From Natronobacterium texcoconense (GTDB lineage Archaea; Halobacteriota; Halobacteria; Halobacteriales; Natrialbaceae): DNA of 64,000 nt. How positions within the stretch are numbered: position 1 is the first letter of the stretch; each line of letters opens with the position of its first letter. A program made the position numbers and the translations under genes. The notes beneath the pieces are model-generated. The model was not told the origin of the DNA, did not search any database, and was given only the letters and a program-made list of their open reading frames with translations. Location of the stretch: positions 1,116,001-1,180,000 of the forward strand of contig NZ_FNLC01000001.1 of assembly GCF_900104065.1 (NCBI RefSeq). The letters are read 5' to 3'. Of this stretch, positions 1 to 8,407 are shown one piece after another.

Positions 1-2649
1 GTCGATCTCGCCCGACTCGATTCCGGCGACGATCTCCTCGATCTCCGCGACGTTGAGTTTGTCCTCGAGAATTTCGCGGTAGGTCTCCTCGATCACGGCG
101 AAGTTCTCGAGGTCCTCCGCGAATCCCAGTAGCATCTCGCTCGAGACCTGCTGTTCGCTCGCGGACTTCTCGTAGCCCTTGTAGCGTTTGAGGATCATCA
201 GCGACCGCGTCGCGTTGATCCGGAAGTACCGCTGCAGGAGGTCGGTATCGTTCAGTGCCGCACGCAGGTCCTCCCGGACCTCGTCGGGATCGAGGTCCTC
301 GACGATCCCTTCGATGTCGACTTTCCGGTTCAGCGGCATCGAAAGGACGAAGCCGTTGTCCGCGACGGCCACACGGACGTTGGCTGTGGCTTCCTGTGCA
401 CAGTGGTAGGCCAGCAGCCGCGAGAGGCCGTCGTTGAACTTCCGGCCGTACGCCGAGTGGACGTAGTAGTGGCGTTCGTACTCGTCACGGTCGCGTTCGA
501 CCTCGATCGTGAGCCGATCGGTCGTGCTGACGCTCTCGACCCCGGCGTACTGTAGCTGGTGGTCGAACAGCCGCGCGATCGCTCGGACGCTGTCGTCATC
601 CAGCGGGAACTCCCGGAGCCAGGCGCGAACCCGCGGCGGCCCGCCGTCCTCGTAATGCTCGAGAAGCTGTTTCTGAAACGCGAGGATCTCGCAGCCGAGG
701 TCGTACGACAGCGGCAGCCGTTCGGAGTACCACGAGGGGACGGTCGGCCGCGCGCTCGTCCGGTCGACGTAGACCTTCGAGCCGCGCCGGTACTGGTACT
801 CGAAGTGGTCGCCCCCGAGGACGAAGACGTCGCCCTTCTCGAGGGTGTCGAGGTAGCTTTCGTCTAGCTGGCCGACCCACTCGTCGCTCGCGCGGGTGTA
901 GACGTCGCAGGTAAAGGAGTCGGGGATGGTGCCGATGTTCGTCATGTAGATCACCCGCGCCAGCCGTCCCCGTTTGCCGATCAGGGGCTGGCCGACGGGG
1001 TACTCCTCGTGGTGGTGCTCTCCGTCAGGTGGGTCGTTTTCGTCACACCAGATCTTCGCGTAGACGTTCTTGTCCTCTAAACCGGCGTAGTCGGCGGTGA
1101 GATAGCGCACGAGCGACTCCCACTCCTCCTCGGAGTAGTTCCGGTAGGGGTAGGCTCGCCGCAGAATGTCTTTGATTTCCGACTCCGGCCGAATCTCGGC
1201 GATCGCCATCCCGTAGACGTGTTGGGCCGCGACGTCCTGGGCGTTCTCCGGGATCGACACCGAGTCGACGAATCCGTCCTCGGCCTTCTTCAGCATCACG
1301 GCACACTCGAGCAGTTCGTCCCGATCGAGCGCGATTACTCGCCCGGTGACGGTCTGGCCGACGCGATGCCCTGCACGGCCGACCCGCTGGAGGAGCGCGG
1401 CGACGGATTTCGGCGAGCCGACCTGGACGACGAGGTCGACGTGGGGCATGTCGATCCCCAGTTCCAGCGAGGTCGAGGAGGTCACGACGTCGAGACTGCC
1501 CTCCTTGAGCCGTGCTTCGACGTCCTGGCGGACCTCTTTCGAGAGGCTTCCGTGGTGGCAGGCGGAGTTGTCCTCGTCGTAGCCGTCGAATCGCTCGCGG
1601 AGGTTGTGCAGGACGCGTTCTGCCCCCGACCGCGTGTTCGTGAACACGAGCGTGTTCGTGTGCTCCTGGACGTGCTCGTGGAGCATCCGGTAGAACCGCT
1701 CCTGAACGACCTCGCGGGAGGTGTTGATCAGGTCGTCGGTCGGACACTCGAGTTCGAGGTCGAACTCGCGGGCGAAGCGGGCGTCGACGATGTCGTACTC
1801 GCGGGACTCCCCACCAGGCCCGTCGCCGTCTCCCGGGTCGCTTCGCTCCCCGCTCGACCGTTCCGAGACGCGTGGCGTCTCGCGACCGACGAGAAACTCT
1901 GCAACCCCCTCGAGCGGTTCGATCGTCGCCGAACAGCCGATCCGGGTAATATCGTGGTCGGTCATCGCCTCGAGTCGCTCGAGGCTCACCGAGAGGTGGG
2001 TGCCTCGTTTGCCGGCTGCCAGGGAGTGAATCTCGTCGACGATGACGTACTCCACTGTGCGTAGCTTCTCGCGGAACTTCGGCGAGTTCAGCAGGATGGC
2101 CAGCGTCTCGGGTGTCGTGTTCAGGATGTGGGGCGTCTCCTCGAGCATCTTCTGACGGTCGCTCGAGGAGGTGTCGCCGTGGCGGATGGCGTGGCGGATC
2201 TCGCCCATCTCTTGACCCTCGCGTTCGTCTACGATGGACTCGATCCCCTCGAGTGGCACCTCGAGGTTGCGGTGGATGTCGTTGGCGAGCGATTTGAGCG
2301 GGGAGACGTAGAGACAGTAGACGGAGTTTTCCAGTCCCTCTTCGAACTCCCGATCCCGCCGATAGAGTTCGTTGATGATCGCACAGAACGCGCTCAGCGT
2401 CTTCCCCGACCCGGTCGGCGCACAGATCAGCGTGTTCTCGCCCTCGTGGACGTTCGGGATCGCCCCCCGCTGTGGTGGCGTGAAGAATCCCTCGTTCTCG
2501 GGAACGTACTCGCCGAACTCCTCGAGCCACCACTGCTGTACCGCGGGCTCGAGCAGTTCGAAGACGTCGCCGTCCTCTATCGTGACGGCGTCCGGGTCGA
2601 AGGGCAACTCGCCGTCTGCAGGCAACTCGAGGTCCTCGATCCCGTCCAT
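1..2649 (-). CDS. lhr: Lhr-type ATP-dependent helicase (C-terminus outside window)
   Basis: A superfamily 2 nucleic-acid helicase of the Lhr group, cytoplasmic and linked to DNA repair in archaea. The frame starts at MDGIEDLELP (2649) and stays open to base 1, giving 883 residues; haloarchaeal Lhr proteins run a little over 900, so only the tail should be missing. Residues 77-84 read APTGSGKT (Walker A) and 205-208 DEIH (Walker B); SPLKSLAND and NTTPETLAIL lie between them as in Lhr. Around residues 250-275 there is a Ser/Asp/Gly-rich insertion whose DNA holds a perfect hairpin. No other start fits as well; the small membrane-protein gene upstream points the same way with a 66-base gap. Confidence 0.93.
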   Translation of the reverse strand, partial: MDGIEDLELPADGELPFDPDAVTIEDGDVFELLEPAVQQWWLEEFGEYVPENEGFFTPPQRGAIPNVHEGENTLICAPTGSGKTLSAFCAIINELYRRDREFEEGLENSVYCLYVSPLKSLANDIHRNLEVPLEGIESIVDEREGQEMGEIRHAIRHGDTSSSDRQKMLEETPHILNTTPETLAILLNSPKFREKLRTVEYVIVDEIHSLAAGKRGTHLSVSLERLEAMTDHDITRIGCSATIEPLEGVAEFLVGRETPRVSERSSGERSDPGDGDGPGGESREYDIVDARFAREFDLELECPTDDLINTSREVVQERFYRMLHEHVQEHTNTLVFTNTRSGAERVLHNLRERFDGYDEDNSACHHGSLSKEVRQDVEARLKEGSLDVVTSSTSLELGIDMPHVDLVVQVGSPKSVAALLQRVGRAGHRVGQTVTGRVIALDRDELLECAVMLKKAEDGFVDSVSIPENAQDVAAQHVYGMAIAEIRPESEIKDILRRAYPYRNYSEEEWESLVRYLTADYAGLEDKNVYAKIWCDENDPPDGEHHHEEYPVGQPLIGKRGRLARVIYMTNIGTIPDSFTCDVYTRASDEWVGQLDESYLDTLEKGDVFVLGGDHFEYQYRRGSKVYVDRTSARPTVPSWYSERLPLSYDLGCEILAFQKQLLEHYEDGGPPRVRAWLREFPLDDDSVRAIARLFDHQLQYAGVESVSTTDRLTIEVERDRDEYERHYYVHSAYGRKFNDGLSRLLAYHCAQEATANVRVAVADNGFVLSMPLNRKVDIEGIVEDLDPDEVREDLRAALNDTDLLQRYFRINATRSLMILKRYKGYEKSASEQQVSSEMLLGFAEDLENFAVIEETYREILEDKLNVAEIEEIVAGIESGEID
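1864..1882. repeat. In-frame hairpin inside lhr
   Basis: Eight-base arms CGAGACGC (1864-1871) and GCGTCTCG (1875-1882) flank a GTG loop. The hairpin lies in DNA encoding a low-complexity Ser/Arg/Asp/Gly stretch between the helicase motifs, so it looks like a small insertion tolerated because it keeps the frame. A second short G/C-rich inverted sequence precedes it at about 1836-1860. Confidence 0.6.
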
Positions 2650-2715
2650 TATCGTCGTCTGGGTAGCGGGCGCGTAAGAGGGTTTGGCCACCGGAGCGGA
2701 AGTGAAGCCGGGGCC

Positions 2716-2970
2716 TCAGATGGCTGCCGCGACGATCGTCACGACGAGAAACGCGTGCCAGGCGACCGCGGCAGCCCTGTACTGTGCCGATTCCGTCGGG
2801 ATCGGCGGGTTCCGGAACATCGCCTCGTAGACGAAGATCGTCGCGACGATGGCACCCGCTGCGAGCCCCGACAGGAACGCGACGGACGCCGTGAGCCCGA
2901 TCGCTATCCCGAGCGCGAGGCTGCCCGCGATAGCGACCAGCAGCTTGTCGTAGTAGCCGAGACGACACAT
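2716..2970 (-). CDS. Small membrane protein, function unknown
   Basis: An 84-residue protein starting MCRLGYYDKL, with three hydrophobic segments (roughly residues 9-26, 28-47 and 65-84) and a short polar stretch (MFRNPPIPTES) between the second and third. It ends in the last membrane segment (VTIVAAAI). The frame is open further upstream to 3141, but the extra residues are basic and unlike a haloarchaeal protein, so the ATG at 2970 is preferred. It lies 66 bases before lhr on the same strand. I do not recognise a family. Confidence 0.75.
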   Translation of the reverse strand: MCRLGYYDKLLVAIAGSLALGIAIGLTASVAFLSGLAAGAIVATIFVYEAMFRNPPIPTESAQYRAAAVAWHAFLVVTIVAAAI

Positions 2971-3173
2971 ACCGGTACTACCGGCCCCACCTTCCAAAGA
3001 CCCACCGCCGATTACACGTCGATAGGAATCGGACCGGACTATCGAGTCGCTCGAGAGACGAAGACGAATCGAGGAAGAGACCGTCTCGAGACGAACCAGC
3101 GAGGAACCACATCTGATCAGATGGTCGTCACTCTCACGCACACATATCAGTCTCGAGCCAGTAGGGACGGACG

Positions 3174-4964
3174 ATGGTCGGCCGTTCCCACGTCTTGCGT
3201 GCGGATCTCATCACGGAAACCGTCCGGAAAGAGCGGGTTCCCGAACGGTGGCGACGCCAGTTCCTCGGCGGAAAGGGGATCGGTGCCCGGTACCTCTACG
3301 CGGAGCTAGACGCGGGTGTCGACCCCCTCGGGCCGGAGAACGTCCTCGCGTTCTGCGTCGGACCGCTCGCTGGTGCACTCCCTGGCGAGTCCCGATACGC
3401 GGCGGTGACGAAGTCGCCGCTGACTGGGCTCTTTCTCGATTCCTACGCGGGCGGGAGCTTCGCCGAACGGCTCGCCGGCTCGCTCGAGGACTGTCTGGCC
3501 CTGCTCGTAACCGGCGAGAGCGACGACCCGGTCCGTATCGTCGTCGAGGATGGGACGGCCGAGATCGAACCCGCGGAAACGTGGGGTCGCGATACCGTCG
3601 AGACGGCTGCTGCTCATCCCGACGCGGCCACCGCGTGCATCGGTCCCGCCGGAGAGAACGAGGTCCGCTACGCGACGATCGCGTCCGACGCCGGCGACCA
3701 CCACGCCGGACGCGGCGGTGCCGGAGCCGTCATGGGTTCGAAGCGACTCAAGGCCGTGGTCGCGGCCGGCCCGCCGGCAGAACCCCCAACGCCGGAACTG
3801 GCCGGTCTCCGCGAGGAGTACACCGACCGGTACGCAAGCGACGAGACCGGCATCTGGCAGGCCACCAGCGAGACTCTCGAGTCGATCGACTTCGCCGACG
3901 AGGTCGACGCCCTCGCGACAGAGGGCTGGCAGAAGAGCGAGTTCGGGGGAACTGGCGATATCGGTATCGACGCCGTCCGGGAGGCCGCGAGCGGGCGCGA
4001 ATATCCCGACGAGTCGGTGCCAGGGGGCTTTCGTATCGAGACGGACGACGGTGAGACGGTCCCACGCGGTGCGACCCAGATGACCCTCGGCGCGGGACTG
4101 GGCATCGACGACTTCGATGTCGTCACCACGCTGGGCGAACGCTGTGACAGACTCGGCGTCGACGTGATCTCCGCGGGCAACGCCGTCGCCTGGGCCGTCC
4201 GAGCGAGCCAGGAAGGTGCGATCGACGGCGACCTCGAGTTCGGCGACGGCGACGTGGCACGGGCGCTCATCGAAGCGATCGCGACGGGAGCCGACGCACC
4301 CTGCGATCAGCAGGTCGTCGAGACGCTCAGGAGCGGCGTCGACGCAGCCGCGGACCGGTTCGGAACGGGCTCGATTCCCACCGTGAAGGCAATGGAACTG
4401 CCGGCGTACGACCCCCGTGCAGCGGCGGGGATGGCACTCGCGTACGCGACGAGCGACCGCGGGGGCTGTCACCGCCGTGCCCGTCCGATCGAGGAAGAGG
4501 TCTTCGAGGCCTGGGACCGCGACGAACGGATCACTGCAGTCAGGACCGCACAGGACGTCCGATCGGTCCTGTGGAGTCTCGTCGCGGACGACTTCGCCGG
4601 CGAGACGATGTGGAGCGACTGCGGGGCGACGTTCCTCGAGGCGCTGAACGACGAGAGCGACCTGTCGTATCCGACTGACGCCTCGAGGCTGTACCGGACC
4701 GGCGAACGGATCTGGGCGCTCGTCAGACTGTTCAACGTCCGCGAGGGAGTCGACCGGAGCGCGGATAGGCTCCCCGAATCGCTGTTCGGCGCCGGCGGGA
4801 GACTCGATCCGGACGCCTTCGAACGACTACTCGACGCCTACTATCGGACCCGTGACTGGGGAACAGATGGGCGACCGACCGCGGACGCACTCGAGCGACT
4901 CGGCCTTGCGGACGTTCGCGACGAGTCGACGCCGATCGGGACGCCGTTCGATCCGATCGAATAG
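3174..4964 (+). CDS. Aldehyde ferredoxin oxidoreductase family protein lacking Fe-S cysteines
   Basis: The 596-residue protein matches the tungsten-pterin AOR family in length and in its N-terminal pattern (GGKGIGARYLY, GPENVLAF, SRYAAVTKSPLTG, GPAGE, HHAGRGGAGAVMGSK). The first pterin motif DxxGxD is present as DRLGVD (325-330), and SDRGGCH follows near 428-432. No CxxCxxxC occurs anywhere, and the Cys-bearing second pterin motif (DxxGLC) near the C-terminus is replaced by WSLVADDF. Family members normally use these four cysteines for a [4Fe-4S] cluster that passes electrons to ferredoxin, so this copy may use another acceptor or be non-catalytic. A TATA-like CACATATC at about 3142 fits a leaderless start at 3174. 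It stands alone, divergent from the membrane-protein gene. Confidence 0.85.
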   Translation: MVGRSHVLRADLITETVRKERVPERWRRQFLGGKGIGARYLYAELDAGVDPLGPENVLAFCVGPLAGALPGESRYAAVTKSPLTGLFLDSYAGGSFAERLAGSLEDCLALLVTGESDDPVRIVVEDGTAEIEPAETWGRDTVETAAAHPDAATACIGPAGENEVRYATIASDAGDHHAGRGGAGAVMGSKRLKAVVAAGPPAEPPTPELAGLREEYTDRYASDETGIWQATSETLESIDFADEVDALATEGWQKSEFGGTGDIGIDAVREAASGREYPDESVPGGFRIETDDGETVPRGATQMTLGAGLGIDDFDVVTTLGERCDRLGVDVISAGNAVAWAVRASQEGAIDGDLEFGDGDVARALIEAIATGADAPCDQQVVETLRSGVDAAADRFGTGSIPTVKAMELPAYDPRAAAGMALAYATSDRGGCHRRARPIEEEVFEAWDRDERITAVRTAQDVRSVLWSLVADDFAGETMWSDCGATFLEALNDESDLSYPTDASRLYRTGERIWALVRLFNVREGVDRSADRLPESLFGAGGRLDPDAFERLLDAYYRTRDWGTDGRPTADALERLGLADVRDESTPIGTPFDPIE

Positions 4965-5410
4965 GCATAGTAGATAAAATATACTTATCCAAATATCTAC
5001 TAATAGAAGGATATATGTTCTACGCGGTAGTTATACCGAGAACTAGTTCTAACATAGCTCGCTCGGGCCAACTTCGATTCAAAAGGCGAATACAGCGACT
5101 ATTTCGCCTATATCGCCCTCAAACACTTCTCGAGAGATGGAAACAGATTCATTCACTGAGATCGAAATGGCAGATACGATAGAATACTATTCAGAAGAGA
5201 TATCGAGTCGTTACGACGGTAGTCGATGTATTCTACGTCAGTTATACTCCCCCTTCGTTCTCGACTTTCAGTTACACATGTACGAGTGTAAACCACCCCG
5301 AACCACAATCATTCAACGCACTGACCAGTATAGTTTCGCTCGAGTATCGTCCCTTCCCGCTCCGCCCGGAACCGGCGACCTTTTTATCGGACGGGAACCG
5401 ACTCGCTTGC
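4965..5410. other. AT-rich intergenic region upstream of alaX
   Basis: The stretch has much lower GC than its surroundings from about 4970 to 5060 and holds several TATA-like strings. A 25-base dyad (5269-5293, listed separately) lies about 120 bases before alaX, and CTTTTTATCG at about 5388 is a good TATA box for a leaderless alaX transcript. An open frame beginning at 5137 runs on in the wrong frame into alaX with an Arg-rich tail and is not believed. Confidence 0.6.
5269..5293 (+). repeat. 25-base dyad repeat, copy 1
   Basis: A perfect inverted repeat TTACAC (5272-5277) - 8 bases - GTGTAA (5286-5291) is embedded in 25 bases that recur at 35715-35739 on the other strand with 23 of 25 bases the same. 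The dyad symmetry and intergenic place suggest a binding site for a dimeric regulator or a conserved noncoding element. Confidence 0.7.
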
Positions 5411-6661
5411 ATGACGATGTCACGCGCGCCGAAATCGCCCACCGTGCGGGAGTTCGAGGCGACGGTCGCGGCCGTCGACGGTCGCGACGTCGAACTCGAG
5501 GAGACGTACTTCTATCCCGAAGGTGGCGGGCAGCCGGCCGACCGCGGTACGATCGACGGGACCGGGCTCGAGACGGTCCAGAAACGGAACGGGACGGTCG
5601 TTCATACGCTCGCATCCGAGCCGTCACTCGAGTCCGGCGACGAGGTCGACTGCACGGTCGACGATGCGTTCCGAACCTACTGCATGCGCGCTCACACGGC
5701 GAGTCACGTCGTCTACGGCGCTGGCCGGCGGCTGTTCGACGGCCTCGGCTACGCGGGGTTCGACATCGGCGAGGAGAAGGTCCGGATCGACCTGACGACG
5801 GCCGAACCGATCGACGACGACGACCTCGTCGAACTCGGTCGCCTCTCGAACCGGGCCGTCTGGGACGCACGGTCGGTCACGTGGGAGCGACTGCCGGAAT
5901 CGAAGGCCCGCGACCTCGACGGAATCGCGTTCAACGAGAAGACCGAAGAGGGCGCGATGGCCGACTACCAGGCCGAGTCGGACGAACGCGTCCGCGTGGT
6001 GACCGTCGACAAGTCGACGGTTGGCGACGAGACCGATGGCCGGCCGTGGGACGTGGCGGCCTGTGGCGGTACGCACGTCGACAATACCCGCCAGATCGGT
6101 CCGATCGAGGTACTCGACCGCTCGAACCCCGGTGAGGGCATCACCCGCGTCGAGTTCTCGGTCGGACCGGCGGGAATCGACCACGCCGCCGACGTGCAGG
6201 CGGCCGCACGCGAGGCGAGTCGACTGGGTGGCGTCCCCATTTCGGAACTGCCCGACGCCGTCTCCCGCCTGCAGGATGATCGAGAGCAACTCGAGTACGA
6301 ACTCGAGGAACTGAAAGAAGAGGTCGTTACGTCCCGACTCTCGGAGCTTCCGACCGTCGAACGCGACGGCGCGACGTGGGCCGTCGGCACGCTCGAGGGG
6401 ATCGACTCGAACGCCGTCAGCGAAGGTGCACGGGAAGTCGTCGGCGAAGGGCCGGACGAACCGGACGTGGTCGCCGCCGTCGACAGGGGCGGCGCGCCCT
6501 CGGTCGTCGTGGCCTCGACCGGCGAGGTAGACGCCGGCGAGGTGATCGATGGCGTGACGGACGCGTTCGGCGGCGGTGGCGGTGGCAGTCCGACGGCCGC
6601 ACAGGGCGGCGGACTCCAGGCAGATCCGGAGGAAGTCGTGACCCACCTCCGCGGGGAGTGA
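5411..6661 (+). CDS. AlaX-type alanyl-tRNA editing protein with DHHA1 domain
   Basis: A freestanding trans-editing protein that deacylates mischarged Ser- or Gly-tRNA(Ala), related to the C-terminal half of alanyl-tRNA synthetase. The zinc and catalytic ligands are visible as HxxxH (His95, His99) and CGGTH (Cys218, His222). Residues 1-60 include the EGGGQPxDRG signature of the AlaRS/AlaX fold. A short coiled coil at about 270-300 leads to a DHHA1-like domain ending in a Gly-rich GGGGGGSPTAAQGGG. Its 416 residues fit the long AlaX class. A second ATG lies two codons in; TATA-like CTTTTTATC at 5388 favours a start at 5411 or 5417. Confidence 0.92.
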   Translation: MTMSRAPKSPTVREFEATVAAVDGRDVELEETYFYPEGGGQPADRGTIDGTGLETVQKRNGTVVHTLASEPSLESGDEVDCTVDDAFRTYCMRAHTASHVVYGAGRRLFDGLGYAGFDIGEEKVRIDLTTAEPIDDDDLVELGRLSNRAVWDARSVTWERLPESKARDLDGIAFNEKTEEGAMADYQAESDERVRVVTVDKSTVGDETDGRPWDVAACGGTHVDNTRQIGPIEVLDRSNPGEGITRVEFSVGPAGIDHAADVQAAAREASRLGGVPISELPDAVSRLQDDREQLEYELEELKEEVVTSRLSELPTVERDGATWAVGTLEGIDSNAVSEGAREVVGEGPDEPDVVAAVDRGGAPSVVVASTGEVDAGEVIDGVTDAFGGGGGGSPTAAQGGGLQADPEEVVTHLRGE

Positions 6662-6667
6662 GGGCGG

Positions 6668-7639
6668 CTACTGCTGTTCGCGGATCGCGTCGTTGAGTTC
6701 CGGTACGACGTCGTGGAGGTCACCGAGAACGGCGTAGTCGGCCTTCTGGATGATCGCAGCCTCCGGATCCGTGTTGATCGCGAGGATGTTCTCGGCCCCC
6801 TTGCAGCCGACCATGTGCTGGACCGCGCCGCTGATCCCGCAGGCGATGTAGATGTCCGGACTGATCTTCGCGCCGGTCTGACCGATCTGGTCGTCGTGGG
6901 GCCGCCAGCCCTCGTTGACCGCGGCCCGGGAGGCGCCGACGGTCCCGCCGAGCAGGTCGGCCAGTTCCTCGAGTTTGTCGTAGTCCTCGGGGCCGCCGAC
7001 GCCACGGCCGCCGCCGACGACGACGCGTGCCTCGCCCAGCGGCACGCCTTCCTCGTCGGTCGTCTCGACGCGGTCGACCTGCACGCGGAAGTGTGACTCC
7101 TCGAGCGAGGGTGCAAACTCCGTGACGGCCGGATCGGTCGGCGTCTCGACCTCCTCGATCGGGTGTTCGTGTTCGGCGGCACTGACAAGCGTCGTCTCGC
7201 CCTCGAGCCGAGAGTGCTCGAGCAAGCTACCGCCCCACCGCTGGCGACGCAGTTCGTACGCGCCGTCGGCGGCTTCGATCTCGAGGCAGTTCGTCGCCAG
7301 CGGCGCGTCGAGAGTTGCGCCGGCGTGAGCCAGCACCTCGTGACCTCGGTCCGTTCCGGGGGCTGTGATCGTGCTCGCGTCGATCTCGCGGGTGAGCTGT
7401 GCCAGGCTCTCGCCCCACGCCTCGGGCGCATAGCCCTCGAGCCGATCGTGGATGACGTGGTGGAGTTCGTCGACCCCATATCGTCCGAGTTCGTCGGTCA
7501 AGCCGGCCGCTTCGTCGCCGAAGGCGACGGCAGCGAAGTCCGTCCCCTCGCTTGCCGCCAGGTCGCGTGCCATCGTCAGCGCCTCGAGCGAGGTCTCGTC
7601 CGGCACGCCGCTCTCGTGTTCGACGAACGCGAGGATCAT
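6668..7639 (-). CDS. etfA: Electron transfer flavoprotein alpha subunit
   Basis: The FAD-binding subunit of a soluble heterodimer that takes electrons from flavin dehydrogenases and passes them to the membrane quinone pool. The 323 residues carry the alpha-subunit C-terminal FAD domain (GGGRGVGG, GASRAAVNEGW, QIGQTGAKISPDIYIACGISG, INTDPEAAI). The start overlaps the stop of etfB by ATGA, so the two are co-translated. Upstream in the same operon is the dimethylglycine-dehydrogenase-like gene, its likely electron donor. Confidence 0.95.
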   Translation of the reverse strand: MILAFVEHESGVPDETSLEALTMARDLAASEGTDFAAVAFGDEAAGLTDELGRYGVDELHHVIHDRLEGYAPEAWGESLAQLTREIDASTITAPGTDRGHEVLAHAGATLDAPLATNCLEIEAADGAYELRRQRWGGSLLEHSRLEGETTLVSAAEHEHPIEEVETPTDPAVTEFAPSLEESHFRVQVDRVETTDEEGVPLGEARVVVGGGRGVGGPEDYDKLEELADLLGGTVGASRAAVNEGWRPHDDQIGQTGAKISPDIYIACGISGAVQHMVGCKGAENILAINTDPEAAIIQKADYAVLGDLHDVVPELNDAIREQQ

Positions 7640-8400
7640 AGCACTTCCACCTCTTCCTCGAGGACTTCGATCACGTCCGGCACGGCATCGGGGCCCTCAC
7701 CCAGGACCTCGGCCTCCGAGTCGTCCGTCTCGGGAGCTTCCAACCGGACCTTTTCGAAGGTTCCCGCACCCGCAGTGCCGTCGGGCTCGAGACTGGGAAC
7801 CTCCTGTTTCCGGGCCTGCATCTTGGCACGCATGGACGCGTAGCGCGGTTCGTTGATTCCTTCCTTGACCGCGACGACGGCCGGTAAGTCGATCTCGTAG
7901 ACCTCCTCCCCGCCGGAGACTTCGCGTTTCGCGATCGCCGTCCCGTCTTCGATCTCGAGGGACTTGATCCCGGTTACGCAGGGGAGTCCGAGTTTGCGGG
8001 CGACGCGGACGCCGACCTGGTAGTTGCCCACGTCGGCGGACTCGTTGCCGAACAGCAGGAGGTCGAACGCGTCGTCCAGGTCGCGGATCGCGTTCGCGAT
8101 CGCGTCGGCCGTCGCGCGCGGGCTCCACTCCTCGCCGTCGGTCTCGAGCAGGGTCGCTTCGTCGGCCTGCATTGCCAGTCCTGTCCGGAGCTGTTCGTCC
8201 GCCTCGTCGGGGCCGAGGGTGAGGACGTGCGCCGTGCCGCCGTGTTCCTCGATCAGCTGGATCGCTTCCTCGATGGCACACTCCTCGTGCGGGCTCATGG
8301 TAAAGCCCAGGTTGCTCGTGTCGATTCGCTGCTGGTCTTCCGTCAGTACGATCTTCGCGCCGGTGTTCGGGACGCGTTTGATACAGGAAAGAACGTTCAT
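7636..8400 (-). CDS. etfB: Electron transfer flavoprotein beta subunit
   Basis: This 254-residue protein is the AMP-binding partner of EtfA. It begins MNVLSCIKRVPNTGAKI and carries the beta-subunit pattern (SPHEECAIEEAIQL, LLFGNESADVGNYQVGVRVA, LPAVVAVKEGINEPRYASMRAKMQA). It starts 7 bases after the stop of the DMGDH-like gene and overlaps etfA by four bases, so dehydrogenase, EtfB and EtfA form one transcription unit. Confidence 0.95.
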   Translation of the reverse strand: MNVLSCIKRVPNTGAKIVLTEDQQRIDTSNLGFTMSPHEECAIEEAIQLIEEHGGTAHVLTLGPDEADEQLRTGLAMQADEATLLETDGEEWSPRATADAIANAIRDLDDAFDLLLFGNESADVGNYQVGVRVARKLGLPCVTGIKSLEIEDGTAIAKREVSGGEEVYEIDLPAVVAVKEGINEPRYASMRAKMQARKQEVPSLEPDGTAGAGTFEKVRLEAPETDDSEAEVLGEGPDAVPDVIEVLEEEVEVL

Positions 8401-8407
8401 GGCGGTG

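Noticed and set aside
1043-2968. A 641-codon open frame on the minus strand in another frame within lhr, and similar long frames opposite lhr
   Set aside because: The product is Arg-rich and basic, without motifs; the overlapping frame encodes a clear helicase. High-GC genomes give many such shadows.
5137-6135. Long frame starting METDSFTEIEMADT before alaX
   Set aside because: The first 50 residues look acidic by chance, then the frame enters alaX out of phase and turns Arg-rich.
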